A DNA stretch of 46,921 nt from Actinomycetaceae bacterium (GTDB lineage Bacteria; Actinomycetota; Actinomycetes; Actinomycetales; Actinomycetaceae), in contig JAUNLN010000016.1 of assembly GCA_030532245.1 (NCBI GenBank), forward strand, positions 1 to 46,921, given 5' to 3'. The position numbers were made by a program, and so were the translations under genes. Below are positions 1 through 8,255 of this stretch, piece after piece (within the stretch, counting starts at the first letter, position 1; every line of letters starts with the position of its first letter). The notes beneath the pieces are model-generated. The model saw nothing but the letters and a program-made list of their open reading frames with translations. It ran no database searches and was not told the origin of the DNA.

Positions 1-168
1 CGCCCTGGTTGACTTGCGGTTAGCTTCAAATTGGGGTTTAGTTAGGTCTTCTGTACTTTTTTTGCGTAGTGGGTTGTAAACCGGTGTGTGCACCCCACTC
101 CTTGGCTCAACACGACTCTCGGCGTGGAGCTCTATGCGAATAAAGCTCTCGTTCTACAGGCAGGTTAT

Positions 169-1173
169 TTACCTGGGAGTCGAAGACTCCCTCACGACCA
201 GTTCGAAATCTATAGTTTCTTCGCCGGCGTCGGTTTTTCCGTCTCTTATAAGTTCCATCAGTGTTTGGACTGAGCGGTGGGCGATAGAAGCTTTATCCGG
301 CTTTATCGCAGTCAGCGAGGGTAGCATGTAGGACGCAATATCGGTGTCGTCCCAACCGGTAACAAGAACGTCGTCCGGAACGCGGGCGCCGACATCGGCA
401 AGAGCCCTAATAGAGCCTGCTGCCGCGCTATCGTTCAACGCAATAATGGCATCGGGGAGATCGTGATTTCGTAGCCACTCGGTTAGCGCAAAATGTGCTG
501 CATCGTGTGTCCAAAGAGTCTCCACAACCGAATCTTTGCTCAGTTTCAACCCTCTAGAGGCTAGAGCATCTTCAATGCCTTTGCGCCGCTGCGGGCCGGG
601 TCCTGACGTTATGACATTGTCAGACGAACCAACTACTACAAAATTGCGTGCTCCACGATCAAGTAGGTGTTCAGTGACGGCGTATGCCGCGGCCCACCCA
701 TCAACTGAGAAGTGCGGCCTCCCCACATTAGCGATTTTCTCACCGATCAAGACAAGAGGAACATCCAGCTCAGGTAAATCTTTTCCCTCAAGTTCGACGG
801 GGGAGAAAATTACGCCGTCGACAACATCGGATCTAAAACCTTCCAGAGAACTAATCTCTCTGTCCCGCAAAGCATCAGTTTCAACAACGAAAACGGTCTG
901 TTTGAACTCTTGAGCTGCTTGCTGCACGAGGTGGGCAAGTTCGGCAAAATAAGGCCAGGAAATATTGGGAAGCGCCAACGCAATCATTCCCGTTCGGCCT
1001 GATCGCAGTCTCTGAGCAGATACATTCGGACGGTATCCAAGCTCCTTGATTGCCTTTTGTACTTTCTCCCGGGTTTTTGGCGAAACGTGAACGTAGTTAT
1101 TCACAACATTAGAGACAGTTCGCTGAGAAACGCCAGCATGCTCCGCTACGTCCTGCATATTCGGGGGGCGCAA
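169..1173 (-). CDS. LacI-family transcriptional regulator of the GH2/ABC sugar operon
   Basis: DNA-binding repressor, 334 residues from the chosen start. The N-terminal helix-turn-helix reads DVAEHAGVSQRTVSNVV, followed by the hinge helix (YRPNVSAQRLRSGR) and a periplasmic-binding-protein-like effector domain with the usual SLTAIKPD segment near the C-terminus. I chose the TTG at 1173 because AGGGAG lies 8 bases upstream and it puts the HTH at residues 6-25 as in LacI relatives; the frame is open to another TTG at 1221, which has no good ribosome site. It is the last gene of a minus-strand cluster GH2-permease-permease-lipoprotein, so it probably senses the imported sugar and binds the paired palindromes ahead of the GH2 gene. 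That role is inferred from position. The effector is unknown. Confidence 0.88.
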   Translation of the reverse strand: MRPPNMQDVAEHAGVSQRTVSNVVNNYVHVSPKTREKVQKAIKELGYRPNVSAQRLRSGRTGMIALALPNISWPYFAELAHLVQQAAQEFKQTVFVVETDALRDREISSLEGFRSDVVDGVIFSPVELEGKDLPELDVPLVLIGEKIANVGRPHFSVDGWAAAYAVTEHLLDRGARNFVVVGSSDNVITSGPGPQRRKGIEDALASRGLKLSKDSVVETLWTHDAAHFALTEWLRNHDLPDAIIALNDSAAAGSIRALADVGARVPDDVLVTGWDDTDIASYMLPSLTAIKPDKASIAHRSVQTLMELIRDGKTDAGEETIDFELVVRESSTPR

Positions 1174-1237
1174 GCTTCTACTCCCTTGATGATCTTTACT
1201 AGTCACTGCACTAGAAACCAAGAACGGATCAATATAT

Positions 1238-1248
1238 TACCGCCGGTA
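1238..1248. promoter_or_regulatory. Possible promoter/operator of the LacI gene
   Basis: On the minus strand a TACCGGCGGTA near-palindrome (one unpaired central base) directly precedes TAATAT, a good -10 hexamer. It sits about 65 bases upstream of the LacI start at 1173. It could give the regulator a promoter of its own, but the palindrome differs from the operators at 6581-6614, so autoregulation by this LacI is not supported. Confidence 0.25.
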
Positions 1249-1273
1249 TGGGCGAAAAACGTAGTTGATTGCC

Positions 1274-1310
1274 GGGTGGCGGGGTCGGCGCTAGCGTAGT
1301 CCCGCCACCC
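1274..1310 (-). terminator. Intercistronic hairpin between binding lipoprotein and LacI gene
   Basis: Perfect 10-bp inverted repeat GGGTGGCGGG / CCCGCCACCC with a 17-nt loop, 12 bases after the lipoprotein stop on the minus strand. There is no T-run after it, so it may be a processing or 3'-stabilising hairpin that lets the binding protein be made in excess over the repressor, rather than a full terminator. Confidence 0.5.
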
Positions 1311-1321
1311 AGCAAATCATT

Positions 1322-2716
1322 CTATTTGTTGAGAATTCCTTCTACGGTTGCTTGGAGAGTATCCAACGTAGATTGAACATCAGCATCATTGAGCCACGTG
1401 GCCTCGATTGTCTCTACGATCGCCGCATCGATTGCAGGCCACTCGAGGACACGAGGAGGCAGCTTGCCATATTCCTTCGCAGTTTCGAGGTATTGATCCC
1501 TGTGAGGTGCTGCAAGATACTCTGCAGAATCTAAGGCAGTCTTGCTTGCCGGCATGTGGCCAGTCTTGATGCCCCAAATACCGGTATTGTCATGCAGATA
1601 CTTCGCCAGCTCGAAAGCTGCACGATACTTGACGGGATCTGCTACGTCCTGGGTAGGAACAGCCCACACGTGGGAGTTTGCCCAAGTAGCGGGGGTGTCG
1701 AACAGCATAGGTGCGTCCGTTACCTGATATTCAAACGGAGCTTCAGCTGCGAACTGGTTGACGGCCCAAGAGCCGTTGTACATAATGGCTGATTCTCCGC
1801 GAAGGAATGCCTGTACCGAGGCGTCGTAATCATGCGTCTTCGCGATGTAATCGTTGTCGACGAGGGTGTTGATGTACTCCAGCGAAGTGACGGCGGCGGC
1901 GCTATTCATGTTGACCTCTCCCGTTTCGGGGTTGAGGAGATCCTCACCTTGCTGGTAAATGAGTGCCTGCCAGAAACGTGCGGCCATGGGGTCGTTAGTC
2001 ATGGCGACATCGAGGAAGGTTTTCCCCGTCTTCTCCTTGACCGTAGCGGCGTCCTTCATAAACTCCTCAGGATCCGAAGGTACAGAGTAGCTTTCCCCTT
2101 CAGAGACAAGACCTGCTTCGCGAAGAATGTCCATGTTCAGGTGAGAGATGATCGCGTGTGAATCGAAAGGCAGAGCATATTGTTGCCCCTCAAACTCAAC
2201 GGCTGCGACTGCAGGGGCAGTGTAGTCATCGGTGTTTTCTGTGAACGACCCAGGCACTGGTTGCAGAAGGCCCCTAGCTGCGTACTCGGGAAGGTTAGAA
2301 CCGTGCATCACTGCAATATCAGGCTTCTCAGAGCTTGCTAGAGCAGTGTTGAGGCCGTCGTAGTACGAATGCCAGGCAGCGCCGCCAAGGCGTTCGACCT
2401 TGATACCCCACGCGTTTTCGGCTTCAAATTTGTTCGTAAGGATCTGGATTGCCTCGCACTCGGTGGTCGCTTGGTCGATGTCTGTGACACCGTTCGTGGT
2501 GTCATTACAGTCACCGAAGAAGCGAGCCATCGTGATTGTGGCGCCTTGAAGATCCTCGTCCGATACTTCCTCAATTTGGGTTGCGAGATCCTTATCTACC
2601 GCTACACCACCGTTTGGCGTGTCAGAATCTCCTGATCCACTGATACCGCATCCGGTCAAAACCATAGCGGTCGCGCCCAGCACCATTGCTGGAACACTAA
2701 TTTTCCGTATCCTCAT
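1322..2716 (-). CDS. ABC sugar-binding lipoprotein (extracellular solute-binding family 1)
   Basis: Captures a sugar outside the cell and delivers it to the two permeases encoded upstream. The 464-residue protein opens with a lipoprotein signal (MRIRKISVPAMVLGATAMV) ending in the lipobox LTGC, with Cys23 as the lipid anchor. The mature part has MalE-type features, including the repeated aromatic and acidic stretches of a carbohydrate cleft (MYNGSWAVNQF, AAFELAKYLHDN). GGAGG sits 5 bases before the ATG. The gene is 27 bp downstream of the MalG-like permease gene in the same operon. No ATPase gene is present, so a shared MsiK/MalK-type ATPase encoded elsewhere probably powers it, as is common for such systems in Gram-positives. 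The substrate is likely an oligosaccharide or glycoside cut by the GH2 enzyme. Confidence 0.9.
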   Translation of the reverse strand: MRIRKISVPAMVLGATAMVLTGCGISGSGDSDTPNGGVAVDKDLATQIEEVSDEDLQGATITMARFFGDCNDTTNGVTDIDQATTECEAIQILTNKFEAENAWGIKVERLGGAAWHSYYDGLNTALASSEKPDIAVMHGSNLPEYAARGLLQPVPGSFTENTDDYTAPAVAAVEFEGQQYALPFDSHAIISHLNMDILREAGLVSEGESYSVPSDPEEFMKDAATVKEKTGKTFLDVAMTNDPMAARFWQALIYQQGEDLLNPETGEVNMNSAAAVTSLEYINTLVDNDYIAKTHDYDASVQAFLRGESAIMYNGSWAVNQFAAEAPFEYQVTDAPMLFDTPATWANSHVWAVPTQDVADPVKYRAAFELAKYLHDNTGIWGIKTGHMPASKTALDSAEYLAAPHRDQYLETAKEYGKLPPRVLEWPAIDAAIVETIEATWLNDADVQSTLDTLQATVEGILNK

Positions 2717-2743
2717 TTTTCCTCCGATCGATATGAGGTGGTT

Positions 2744-3625
2744 TTACTTTTCACCCGAAGACATAGAGACGCCTCGAATGAGATATTTCTGGAAAAAGAT
2801 GAAAAGTAGCAGTAGGGGAAGGGTTCCGACGATACCGCGAGCCATGAGGGAACCCAGCTCTGTCGACTGCGAGAAGTTGCCTTGCAATGATGCGAGGCCT
2901 GTAGTGACTGTGAACATGGATGGCTTTGTCGCTGAAACTAGCGGCCACAGGTAGTCGTTCCACGTCTGTACGAAAGTAAATGTTGCTAACGCAATCAATG
3001 ATGGGCGGGCGAGGGGCAGCATCACCGAGTAGAAAATCCTCCAAGACGATGCGCCGTCGATGCTCGCTGCTTCCTGAATCTCATCTGGTACCTGGGCGAA
3101 GAACTGAGTCATGATGAACACGCCCAGAGGGAACGCGATTCTAGGAAGTATGAGTGCCGAGTACGTGTTGTGCATATTCATGTCGCTGAACATCATGAAC
3201 AGTGGGATGAACATCGCTTCCTTCGGGACCATCATGCCCGCAAGGGTTAGTGAGTACACAACTAGCCGCCCAGTAAAAGGAAGTTTAGCGAAGGCATAAC
3301 CTGCCATAGCGCATACGAGCACAGTGATAACGGTCGTCACCACAGTGACTATCGTTGAGTTGAGAAACCATCGGGGAGTTCCACCGGTAGTAAAGACGTC
3401 TGCAAAGTTGGAGAGCGTGAGTCCTTGAGGGAGCAGAGTCTGGGAGCTGGTTTTCAAAATCTCATTCGGAGTGAGCGCTAATGAAACCGTCCAGAGTAGC
3501 GGGAGAATCCAGATCAGTACGATTACCAGCATCAGGCCGTGGTAAATCCAGGTTGCAACCTGTCGTGGTTGACGAGGGGTTGTCGTAGAGTCGGTAGCCA
3601 ACTTGCGCGGTGCGGTGGCAGACAT
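2744..3625 (-). CDS. ABC sugar permease, MalG/UgpE type
   Basis: Inner-membrane channel half of a CUT1 sugar importer, 293 residues with six predicted membrane spans. The cytoplasmic EAA loop that docks the ATPase is visible as EAASIDGASSWRIFYSVMLP, and the family-typical TFVQTWNDYLWPLV follows it. AAGGAGGAG precedes the ATG by about 5 bases. The gene starts one base after the MalF-like gene ends, so the two should be translated together. It pairs with the 3627-4703 permease and the 1322-2716 lipoprotein. Confidence 0.92.
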   Translation of the reverse strand: MSATAPRKLATDSTTTPRQPRQVATWIYHGLMLVIVLIWILPLLWTVSLALTPNEILKTSSQTLLPQGLTLSNFADVFTTGGTPRWFLNSTIVTVVTTVITVLVCAMAGYAFAKLPFTGRLVVYSLTLAGMMVPKEAMFIPLFMMFSDMNMHNTYSALILPRIAFPLGVFIMTQFFAQVPDEIQEAASIDGASSWRIFYSVMLPLARPSLIALATFTFVQTWNDYLWPLVSATKPSMFTVTTGLASLQGNFSQSTELGSLMARGIVGTLPLLLLFIFFQKYLIRGVSMSSGEK

Positions 3626-3626
3626 G

Positions 3627-4703
3627 TCAGCTCCTCCTTTCGCGTGACATCAAGAACTGGATTATCGAAATAAAAACCATCACCGTGAACAGGAACAGAG
3701 ACATCGCGGAGGCATATCCAAGTTGCGAGTTGCGGAATCCGGTCTGGTAGATGTACCTGACTAGGACGTCCGTAACTCCTCCCGGGCCGCCGCTGGTCAT
3801 AATGTTTACCTGTCCGAAAATCTGGAATGAGGCAATAATTTGTGTCACCACGACGAGCAAAGTTGCGTGCTTCAGTCCCGGTAGCGTGATTGAAATGAAC
3901 TTCTGCCATGGACCTGCTCCGTCGATGGAGGCAGCCTCGTAGAGCGTGGGGTCAATGTCCTGAAGGCCTGCCCCGAACAGAATCATGTTGAAGCCTACCG
4001 TCCACCAAACAGTTGTAATAACGATTGCGGCCATGGCGGTTCGCGGATCCGAAAGCCAGGCAACAACGCCTATGCCAAGCGTTTCAGTCAATCGGGAGAC
4101 TATCCCTCGAGAGGGATTCAGCATGTAACCCCAGATCAGTGTGGTGACCGAGACCGGCAACAGGTAAGGGACAAACAGGGCAGCCCTGTAAAACCCGCTC
4201 CCCTTATTGCCAAGATCTAGAAGCAGCGCAAATACTAAACCCAGGCCGGCGATTAACGGTGTAGAGACAGCCGTGAAAATAACGGTGTTTTTGAAGGCAT
4301 TCCAAAACCTTGGGTCATTCCACGAACCGTCCTCTCCTGGTTGGAATCCCAGGAGCAGAGCAACGCCGAGCAGTGAAACGATCAGTAGAATCTCCCCTGC
4401 GCGCATACGCCTATTTCTAATTGCCCAAATTGCAAGCAGGATTCCGATGACCAGTAAGAGCAGCTGGACCCACCAGTAGGAGTGGATGCCCCACTCGATT
4501 CCGACTCCTCCGAACATTCTCTTGTAGTTATCAAGTCCGATCCAACGCGGCGTCTTCCCGAGTAGATCCCAATCGAAGAAGCTCATTAGTATCGCTTGAA
4601 TGACGGGGTAGAGAACGAAGAAGACATAGAACACTAGAAACGGGATAGTGAAACCGAAATTGTTTAGCCAGCGTCCCACGTCTCGCCTACGTTTTGAGGT
4701 CAT
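3627..4703 (-). CDS. ABC sugar permease, MalF/UgpA type, with an added membrane insert
   Basis: Second channel half of the sugar importer, 358 residues. The EAA loop (YEAASIDGAGPWQKFISITLP) and the MSFFDWDLLG segment after the first span are typical of the MalF/LacF group. It is longer than the usual 290-310 residues: between the first span and the canonical second span lies an extra stretch of about 70 residues with two hydrophobic segments (WWVQLLLLVIGILLAIWAI and ILLIVSLLGVALLLGF). The ATG overlaps the GH2 stop region by 4 bp and the next permease starts one base after its stop, so the GH2-permease-permease block is tightly coupled. Confidence 0.9.
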   Translation of the reverse strand: MTSKRRRDVGRWLNNFGFTIPFLVFYVFFVLYPVIQAILMSFFDWDLLGKTPRWIGLDNYKRMFGGVGIEWGIHSYWWVQLLLLVIGILLAIWAIRNRRMRAGEILLIVSLLGVALLLGFQPGEDGSWNDPRFWNAFKNTVIFTAVSTPLIAGLGLVFALLLDLGNKGSGFYRAALFVPYLLPVSVTTLIWGYMLNPSRGIVSRLTETLGIGVVAWLSDPRTAMAAIVITTVWWTVGFNMILFGAGLQDIDPTLYEAASIDGAGPWQKFISITLPGLKHATLLVVVTQIIASFQIFGQVNIMTSGGPGGVTDVLVRYIYQTGFRNSQLGYASAMSLFLFTVMVFISIIQFLMSRERRS

Positions 4704-6568
4704 AAGGATTCACCTACTTCCATTGCATCCTCAGCCACGAAACGGGGGCGTACCTGGGAATCATGCTGTCGGGAGCTAGAAATGACCGCGCGAATTGTTT
4801 CGATGGGGAGTTTTGGTTCCCTGTCTGCTGTGCAAATGCCATTTGCTTCTTGTGCGGTATCTGTTAGCTGCGTGTAGCAGAAACCGGAGATATAAGGAGA
4901 TTCCAGGAGGGCGAAGACCAAGCCTTTAAAAAGCTCTTCGTATTCCTGCCGGCTGTAAACCGTTCTGTATCCCCATTTTTCTGTTGAGCCGTCGGCAAGG
5001 GCGATACCTCCGAACTCAGAAACGATGACAGGTTTGTCGAAGTTCCAATTCGAATCAAGCACAGTGCGGCGTCCTTGTGGACCAACCCCGTTCAACGACC
5101 GCAGTACGGATTCTTTGCTCTCATACGTAGATAACAGTTGTTCTGGCCTGTCGGCGTAATCGTGTGTCGTAACGATATCTGTCGCAGGTTGTTCCCAACC
5201 GTCATTAACACTGACCGGCCGAGATTCATCCAGCGCCCTCGTTAGCTGCACGACCCCTTCGACGAAGGACCGCTGTTTGGGGCTTGTTGCAATCCTGGAG
5301 ATGCCCCAAGATTCATTGAATGGAACCCAGGTGACGATTGAAGGTGAGGATCGGTCTCTGCGCACGATATTGAGCCACTCGGTCGTCGTATTTACCACAG
5401 AGAAGTCGTCGAATGCGTAGGATGACGGGAACTCTGCCCATAGAAGTAGGCCCAGCCTGTCTGCCCACGCGAGGTAACGACGATCTGGCGTGCGTTCGTG
5501 GATGCGAGAAAGATTGAATCCAAGCTTAAGAATTAGCTCGATTTCTTCCTTGATTGCATCGGTGGAAGGGGCGGTGAAAAAGCTTTCCGGCCAGTACCCT
5601 TGGTCCAGCACGCCGCGAATGTAAATAGGTTCGCCGTTGATGTGCAGGTATTCATTCGATACGCCAACCGTTCGGATTCCCGCGTAGGAGGTAACCTCGT
5701 CGACAGCGTCTTCTGATTGGAGCGATAGTCGCAAATCAATCAGATGCGGGTGTTGCGGAGACCAGAGCCACTCCGGCCAGTCCATATTGTTTCTCAATGC
5801 CGGTAGGGGGATAGTAACCTCAACATGTTCGGAGCTGGGTGCAAGCGTAATTTCAGCAATCAGCAGGTCTTCTTTGGTTGCATGGATCGTGAGCCGGGTG
5901 TTTACAACGGGCGGCTTCGAAAGAGTGATTTCGCCAATCAAACATGCGTTGTCGAGGTCGGCGCGCCAGTGTAGCTCCTCGATGGATAGTTTTGGCTTCT
6001 GCTCGACCCAAACATCGCGCCAAATACCGGTGCTTCGTTCGTACCAAATGCCATTCAGCTCGCTTCTCCAGGCTTGTTTTCCGCGAGGCTGATTGGTCTT
6101 CCTGCCGTCCTTAGCCCTGATTACTATCTCGACGGGCAAGGTATCGGGCAGTGTCACTGTAAAAGGCGTGTACCCTCCCCTATGAGAGCCTACGTGTTGG
6201 CCGTTTGCCCACACGTCGCATTGATAATCGACGGCTTCAAAGTTCAAAGCCCAAAGGTTTCCCTCGTGTAGGGGACCCAGTTGGTCTTCGGTAAGAACAC
6301 GTCGGTACCAAACTACTTCCGCGTCTTTGCCCGGGTTCTGCCATGCATATTCGGAAAGATCTGAGCCTGGTGGGAACGGCACGCGAATACTGTGTTTGAA
6401 AATATTTGTTTGGTTAGGCGCATACCAGTTTTGGTCAAGTCCTAGATCGTCGGGATCTTCCTGGAAATCCCAAGTTCCGTTAAGACTAGACCAGCGGTTC
6501 CTGCAAAGTTGCGGGCGAGGGTATCCTTCCTCAAGCCACTTTGAAAAAGTATCGTCGTTGATGCTCAT
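4700..6568 (-). CDS. Glycoside hydrolase family 2 enzyme, specificity unknown
   Basis: Retaining exo-glycosidase of the beta-galactosidase/beta-glucuronidase/beta-mannosidase clan, 622 residues. It has an N-terminal jelly-roll sugar-binding domain (about 1-190, opening with the family motif YPRPQLCRNRW), an immunoglobulin-like domain (about 190-300) and a TIM barrel (about 300-600). The acid/base pair Asn418-Glu419 sits in PFNESWG and the nucleophile is likely Glu518 in VSEFGG. There is no signal peptide, so it should act in the cytoplasm on sugar brought in by the linked ABC importer. It is the first gene of the operon, preceded by two operator palindromes, with no strong ribosome site. Closest character is an uncharacterised GH2 subgroup; I cannot choose between galactosidase, glucuronidase or another activity. 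Confidence 0.88.
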   Translation of the reverse strand: MSINDDTFSKWLEEGYPRPQLCRNRWSSLNGTWDFQEDPDDLGLDQNWYAPNQTNIFKHSIRVPFPPGSDLSEYAWQNPGKDAEVVWYRRVLTEDQLGPLHEGNLWALNFEAVDYQCDVWANGQHVGSHRGGYTPFTVTLPDTLPVEIVIRAKDGRKTNQPRGKQAWRSELNGIWYERSTGIWRDVWVEQKPKLSIEELHWRADLDNACLIGEITLSKPPVVNTRLTIHATKEDLLIAEITLAPSSEHVEVTIPLPALRNNMDWPEWLWSPQHPHLIDLRLSLQSEDAVDEVTSYAGIRTVGVSNEYLHINGEPIYIRGVLDQGYWPESFFTAPSTDAIKEEIELILKLGFNLSRIHERTPDRRYLAWADRLGLLLWAEFPSSYAFDDFSVVNTTTEWLNIVRRDRSSPSIVTWVPFNESWGISRIATSPKQRSFVEGVVQLTRALDESRPVSVNDGWEQPATDIVTTHDYADRPEQLLSTYESKESVLRSLNGVGPQGRRTVLDSNWNFDKPVIVSEFGGIALADGSTEKWGYRTVYSRQEYEELFKGLVFALLESPYISGFCYTQLTDTAQEANGICTADREPKLPIETIRAVISSSRQHDSQVRPRFVAEDAMEVGESL

Positions 6569-6580
6569 GCGACGAATATA

Positions 6581-6614
6581 TGCTACGTAGCAAAGAAATA
6601 ATTGCCACGTAGCA
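6581..6614. promoter_or_regulatory. Tandem LacI-type operators at the head of the GH2 operon
   Basis: TGCTACGTAGCA at 6581-6592 is a perfect 12-bp palindrome with a central CG, the hallmark of LacI-family sites. A second copy, TGCCACGTAGCA at 6603-6614, matches at 11 of 12 bases. Centres are 22 bp apart, about two helical turns, which would suit cooperative binding on one face. Both lie within 50 bp of the GH2 start and just downstream of a TATAAA -10-like hexamer (minus strand of 6621-6626), so bound repressor would block transcription. The likely ligand is the LacI protein at 169-1173. Confidence 0.7.
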
Positions 6615-6810
6615 AAAAAGTTTATAACGATATGGTTACATTTGCCGCTTGAGTAGGTTTTTCGCCATACAACCCCCTTCCGGGATTGTCTTTTGCGTCT
6701 GGGTGTGGTGTCTGGGAGCGCATATGCGCAGTAAACCCTACTTCCTGTCCGATTCTTGCGAGGAGGGAGTGGTCCTTGTTGAGACTAAGGGGATGAGGTG
6801 AGACCGGCCC

Positions 6811-7971
6811 CTAGTCGAGGTCTTGTTCCTCCGCGATTCCCAGTCCCGGCCGCTCCTCCAGGGAATCGGCATCCTCCAGAGCATCGGTGTCCTCCGCAGC
6901 GTCTGTATCCTCCGGGGTGTCGGCATTCTCAGGCTCTGCAGGCGCGCCTGAACCCACAGCTCCCTCAGAACCATCGAAGACGTCGAAGCCTTCCGCGTTC
7001 CCAGAGTCTTCCAAAGTACCGGAAGTTCCGTCAGGAACAGTGCCGTCAGGAACAGCACCAGAAGGAGCGGCGTCTCCTCCGAGCACGAGGTCCCCCGCAT
7101 CGCGCGGCGTACCGCCAACCAAACCGTTGAGATCCTGCCCATCAAGAGACTGAGCCGACGAATCACCATCACCAGTCGACGAACCCTCAGTCGCGTCCCT
7201 CAACGCACCCAAATTAATCGTCACCCTGTGAAGCAACTCAAAGCCGACTTCCAAATCATCAACCGTATTAATCGGCATGATCGGCTCATCCTGCAGGGCA
7301 ATCGCCTCCTCAACCGCATCGTCGAGAGCCGCCTGAGCCTCCTCATTCATGCCCGCACGATCCACGTTCTGCGCATCCGCCAAAGCAACCTGCAAACCCG
7401 CACACGCCTTACCAGTATCAGCGCCAACAGTTGCGCCAAGATCCCTAAGCAAAAACGAATTCGCAGCACGCAACTGCTGGAGCACAGGCCGAGCCGCCTC
7501 CATATGCGTATTCAACTCGTCAATCTCCGCAACAAGCTCCCTACGCCCCGCAGTCGCACCATCAATCTCGCCAACAACATCCTCAAGCCGCTCCGCAGCC
7601 TGCAAAGCGCGGCGAAACTCCGGCGCCTTCGTCCCCGGCGCATACTTGTTCATAAGCAACAGCAGATGATCCGCATCCCGATGCGCCTCATCCAACTCGG
7701 CAACAATCTGCTCCTTCATCTGCTTAGTCTGCTCATACTCAGCGCGCGCCTTCGCAGTATCCGAATACGTCTGCCAACCAAGGACCGCCAAAACAAACAC
7801 GACAATCCCAATAGTCATCGCAAGAAGCACGGAAGATTTAGGCTGGGCAATAACCTGCGCACCAAAATCTCCTACACCCTCAACCGGGCTAGGAGGCGTA
7901 CTGGAATCCGCGCGAGACACCGTTCTACGCGCGTCGACACCACCCTCAGGCAGCCTATTCTCAGTGCTCAT
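6811..7971 (-). CDS. Membrane-anchored protein with coiled coil and acidic repeat tail, unknown function
   Basis: I do not recognise this 386-residue protein. It has a hydrophilic N-terminus rich in Ser and Pro (1-46), one transmembrane span (about 47-67), then a long, probably helical extracytoplasmic region (about 70-250, rich in Glu, Ala and Leu, coiled-coil-like). The tail (about 260-386) is strongly acidic and repetitive: GAVPDGTVPDGTSG, then repeated EDTDA-type units ending in Asp. The ATG at 7971 is chosen because AGGACGG lies 3 bases upstream; ten more codons are open before it. It is transcribed away from the 8256 gene. The tail suggests a cell-wall or periplasmic-face protein with a charged flexible end. 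No enzyme motif was seen. Confidence 0.75.
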   Translation of the reverse strand: MSTENRLPEGGVDARRTVSRADSSTPPSPVEGVGDFGAQVIAQPKSSVLLAMTIGIVVFVLAVLGWQTYSDTAKARAEYEQTKQMKEQIVAELDEAHRDADHLLLLMNKYAPGTKAPEFRRALQAAERLEDVVGEIDGATAGRRELVAEIDELNTHMEAARPVLQQLRAANSFLLRDLGATVGADTGKACAGLQVALADAQNVDRAGMNEEAQAALDDAVEEAIALQDEPIMPINTVDDLEVGFELLHRVTINLGALRDATEGSSTGDGDSSAQSLDGQDLNGLVGGTPRDAGDLVLGGDAAPSGAVPDGTVPDGTSGTLEDSGNAEGFDVFDGSEGAVGSGAPAEPENADTPEDTDAAEDTDALEDADSLEERPGLGIAEEQDLD

Positions 7972-8255
7972 TTCCGTCCTTGCAAAGATCTTCCACTGCA
8001 AAGATTAACCGCACTTCGGCGGATAGTTTTAGGACTATCACTCTAGTTCCCACGCCTTGAACAAGAAAACTGACTTAAGAGCTCTGACGTCATGTGAACG
8101 GCGCAACAAGGCCGCCACAATTTGCCGAGATCCTGGGCAAAAGACCGGATAGTGGGAGAAAAATGGCCCCTTATTTCTCATGGGACGTGCCCTTCATCAC
8201 TTTTTGAGAGAGAATATAGGAGTACAAAACCCGCCTCGAGAATCCTGGAGAAATC

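Noticed and set aside
83-94. Small hairpin GGTG-TGTG-CACC in the left edge region
   Set aside because: For the minus-strand LacI gene it would be followed by A residues, not T, so it is no terminator; the 168 bases here show no gene.
6718-6729. Perfect 12-bp palindrome GCGCATATGCGC
   Set aside because: It lies in the gap between the GH2 start and the end of the acidic-tail gene with no promoter signs; short self-complementary words of this kind are expected by chance.
7228-8046. Long open frame antisense to the acidic-tail membrane protein
   Set aside because: Its product is an Arg/Leu/Ile-rich sequence typical of an antisense shadow; the minus-strand frame has the ribosome site and a sensible domain layout.
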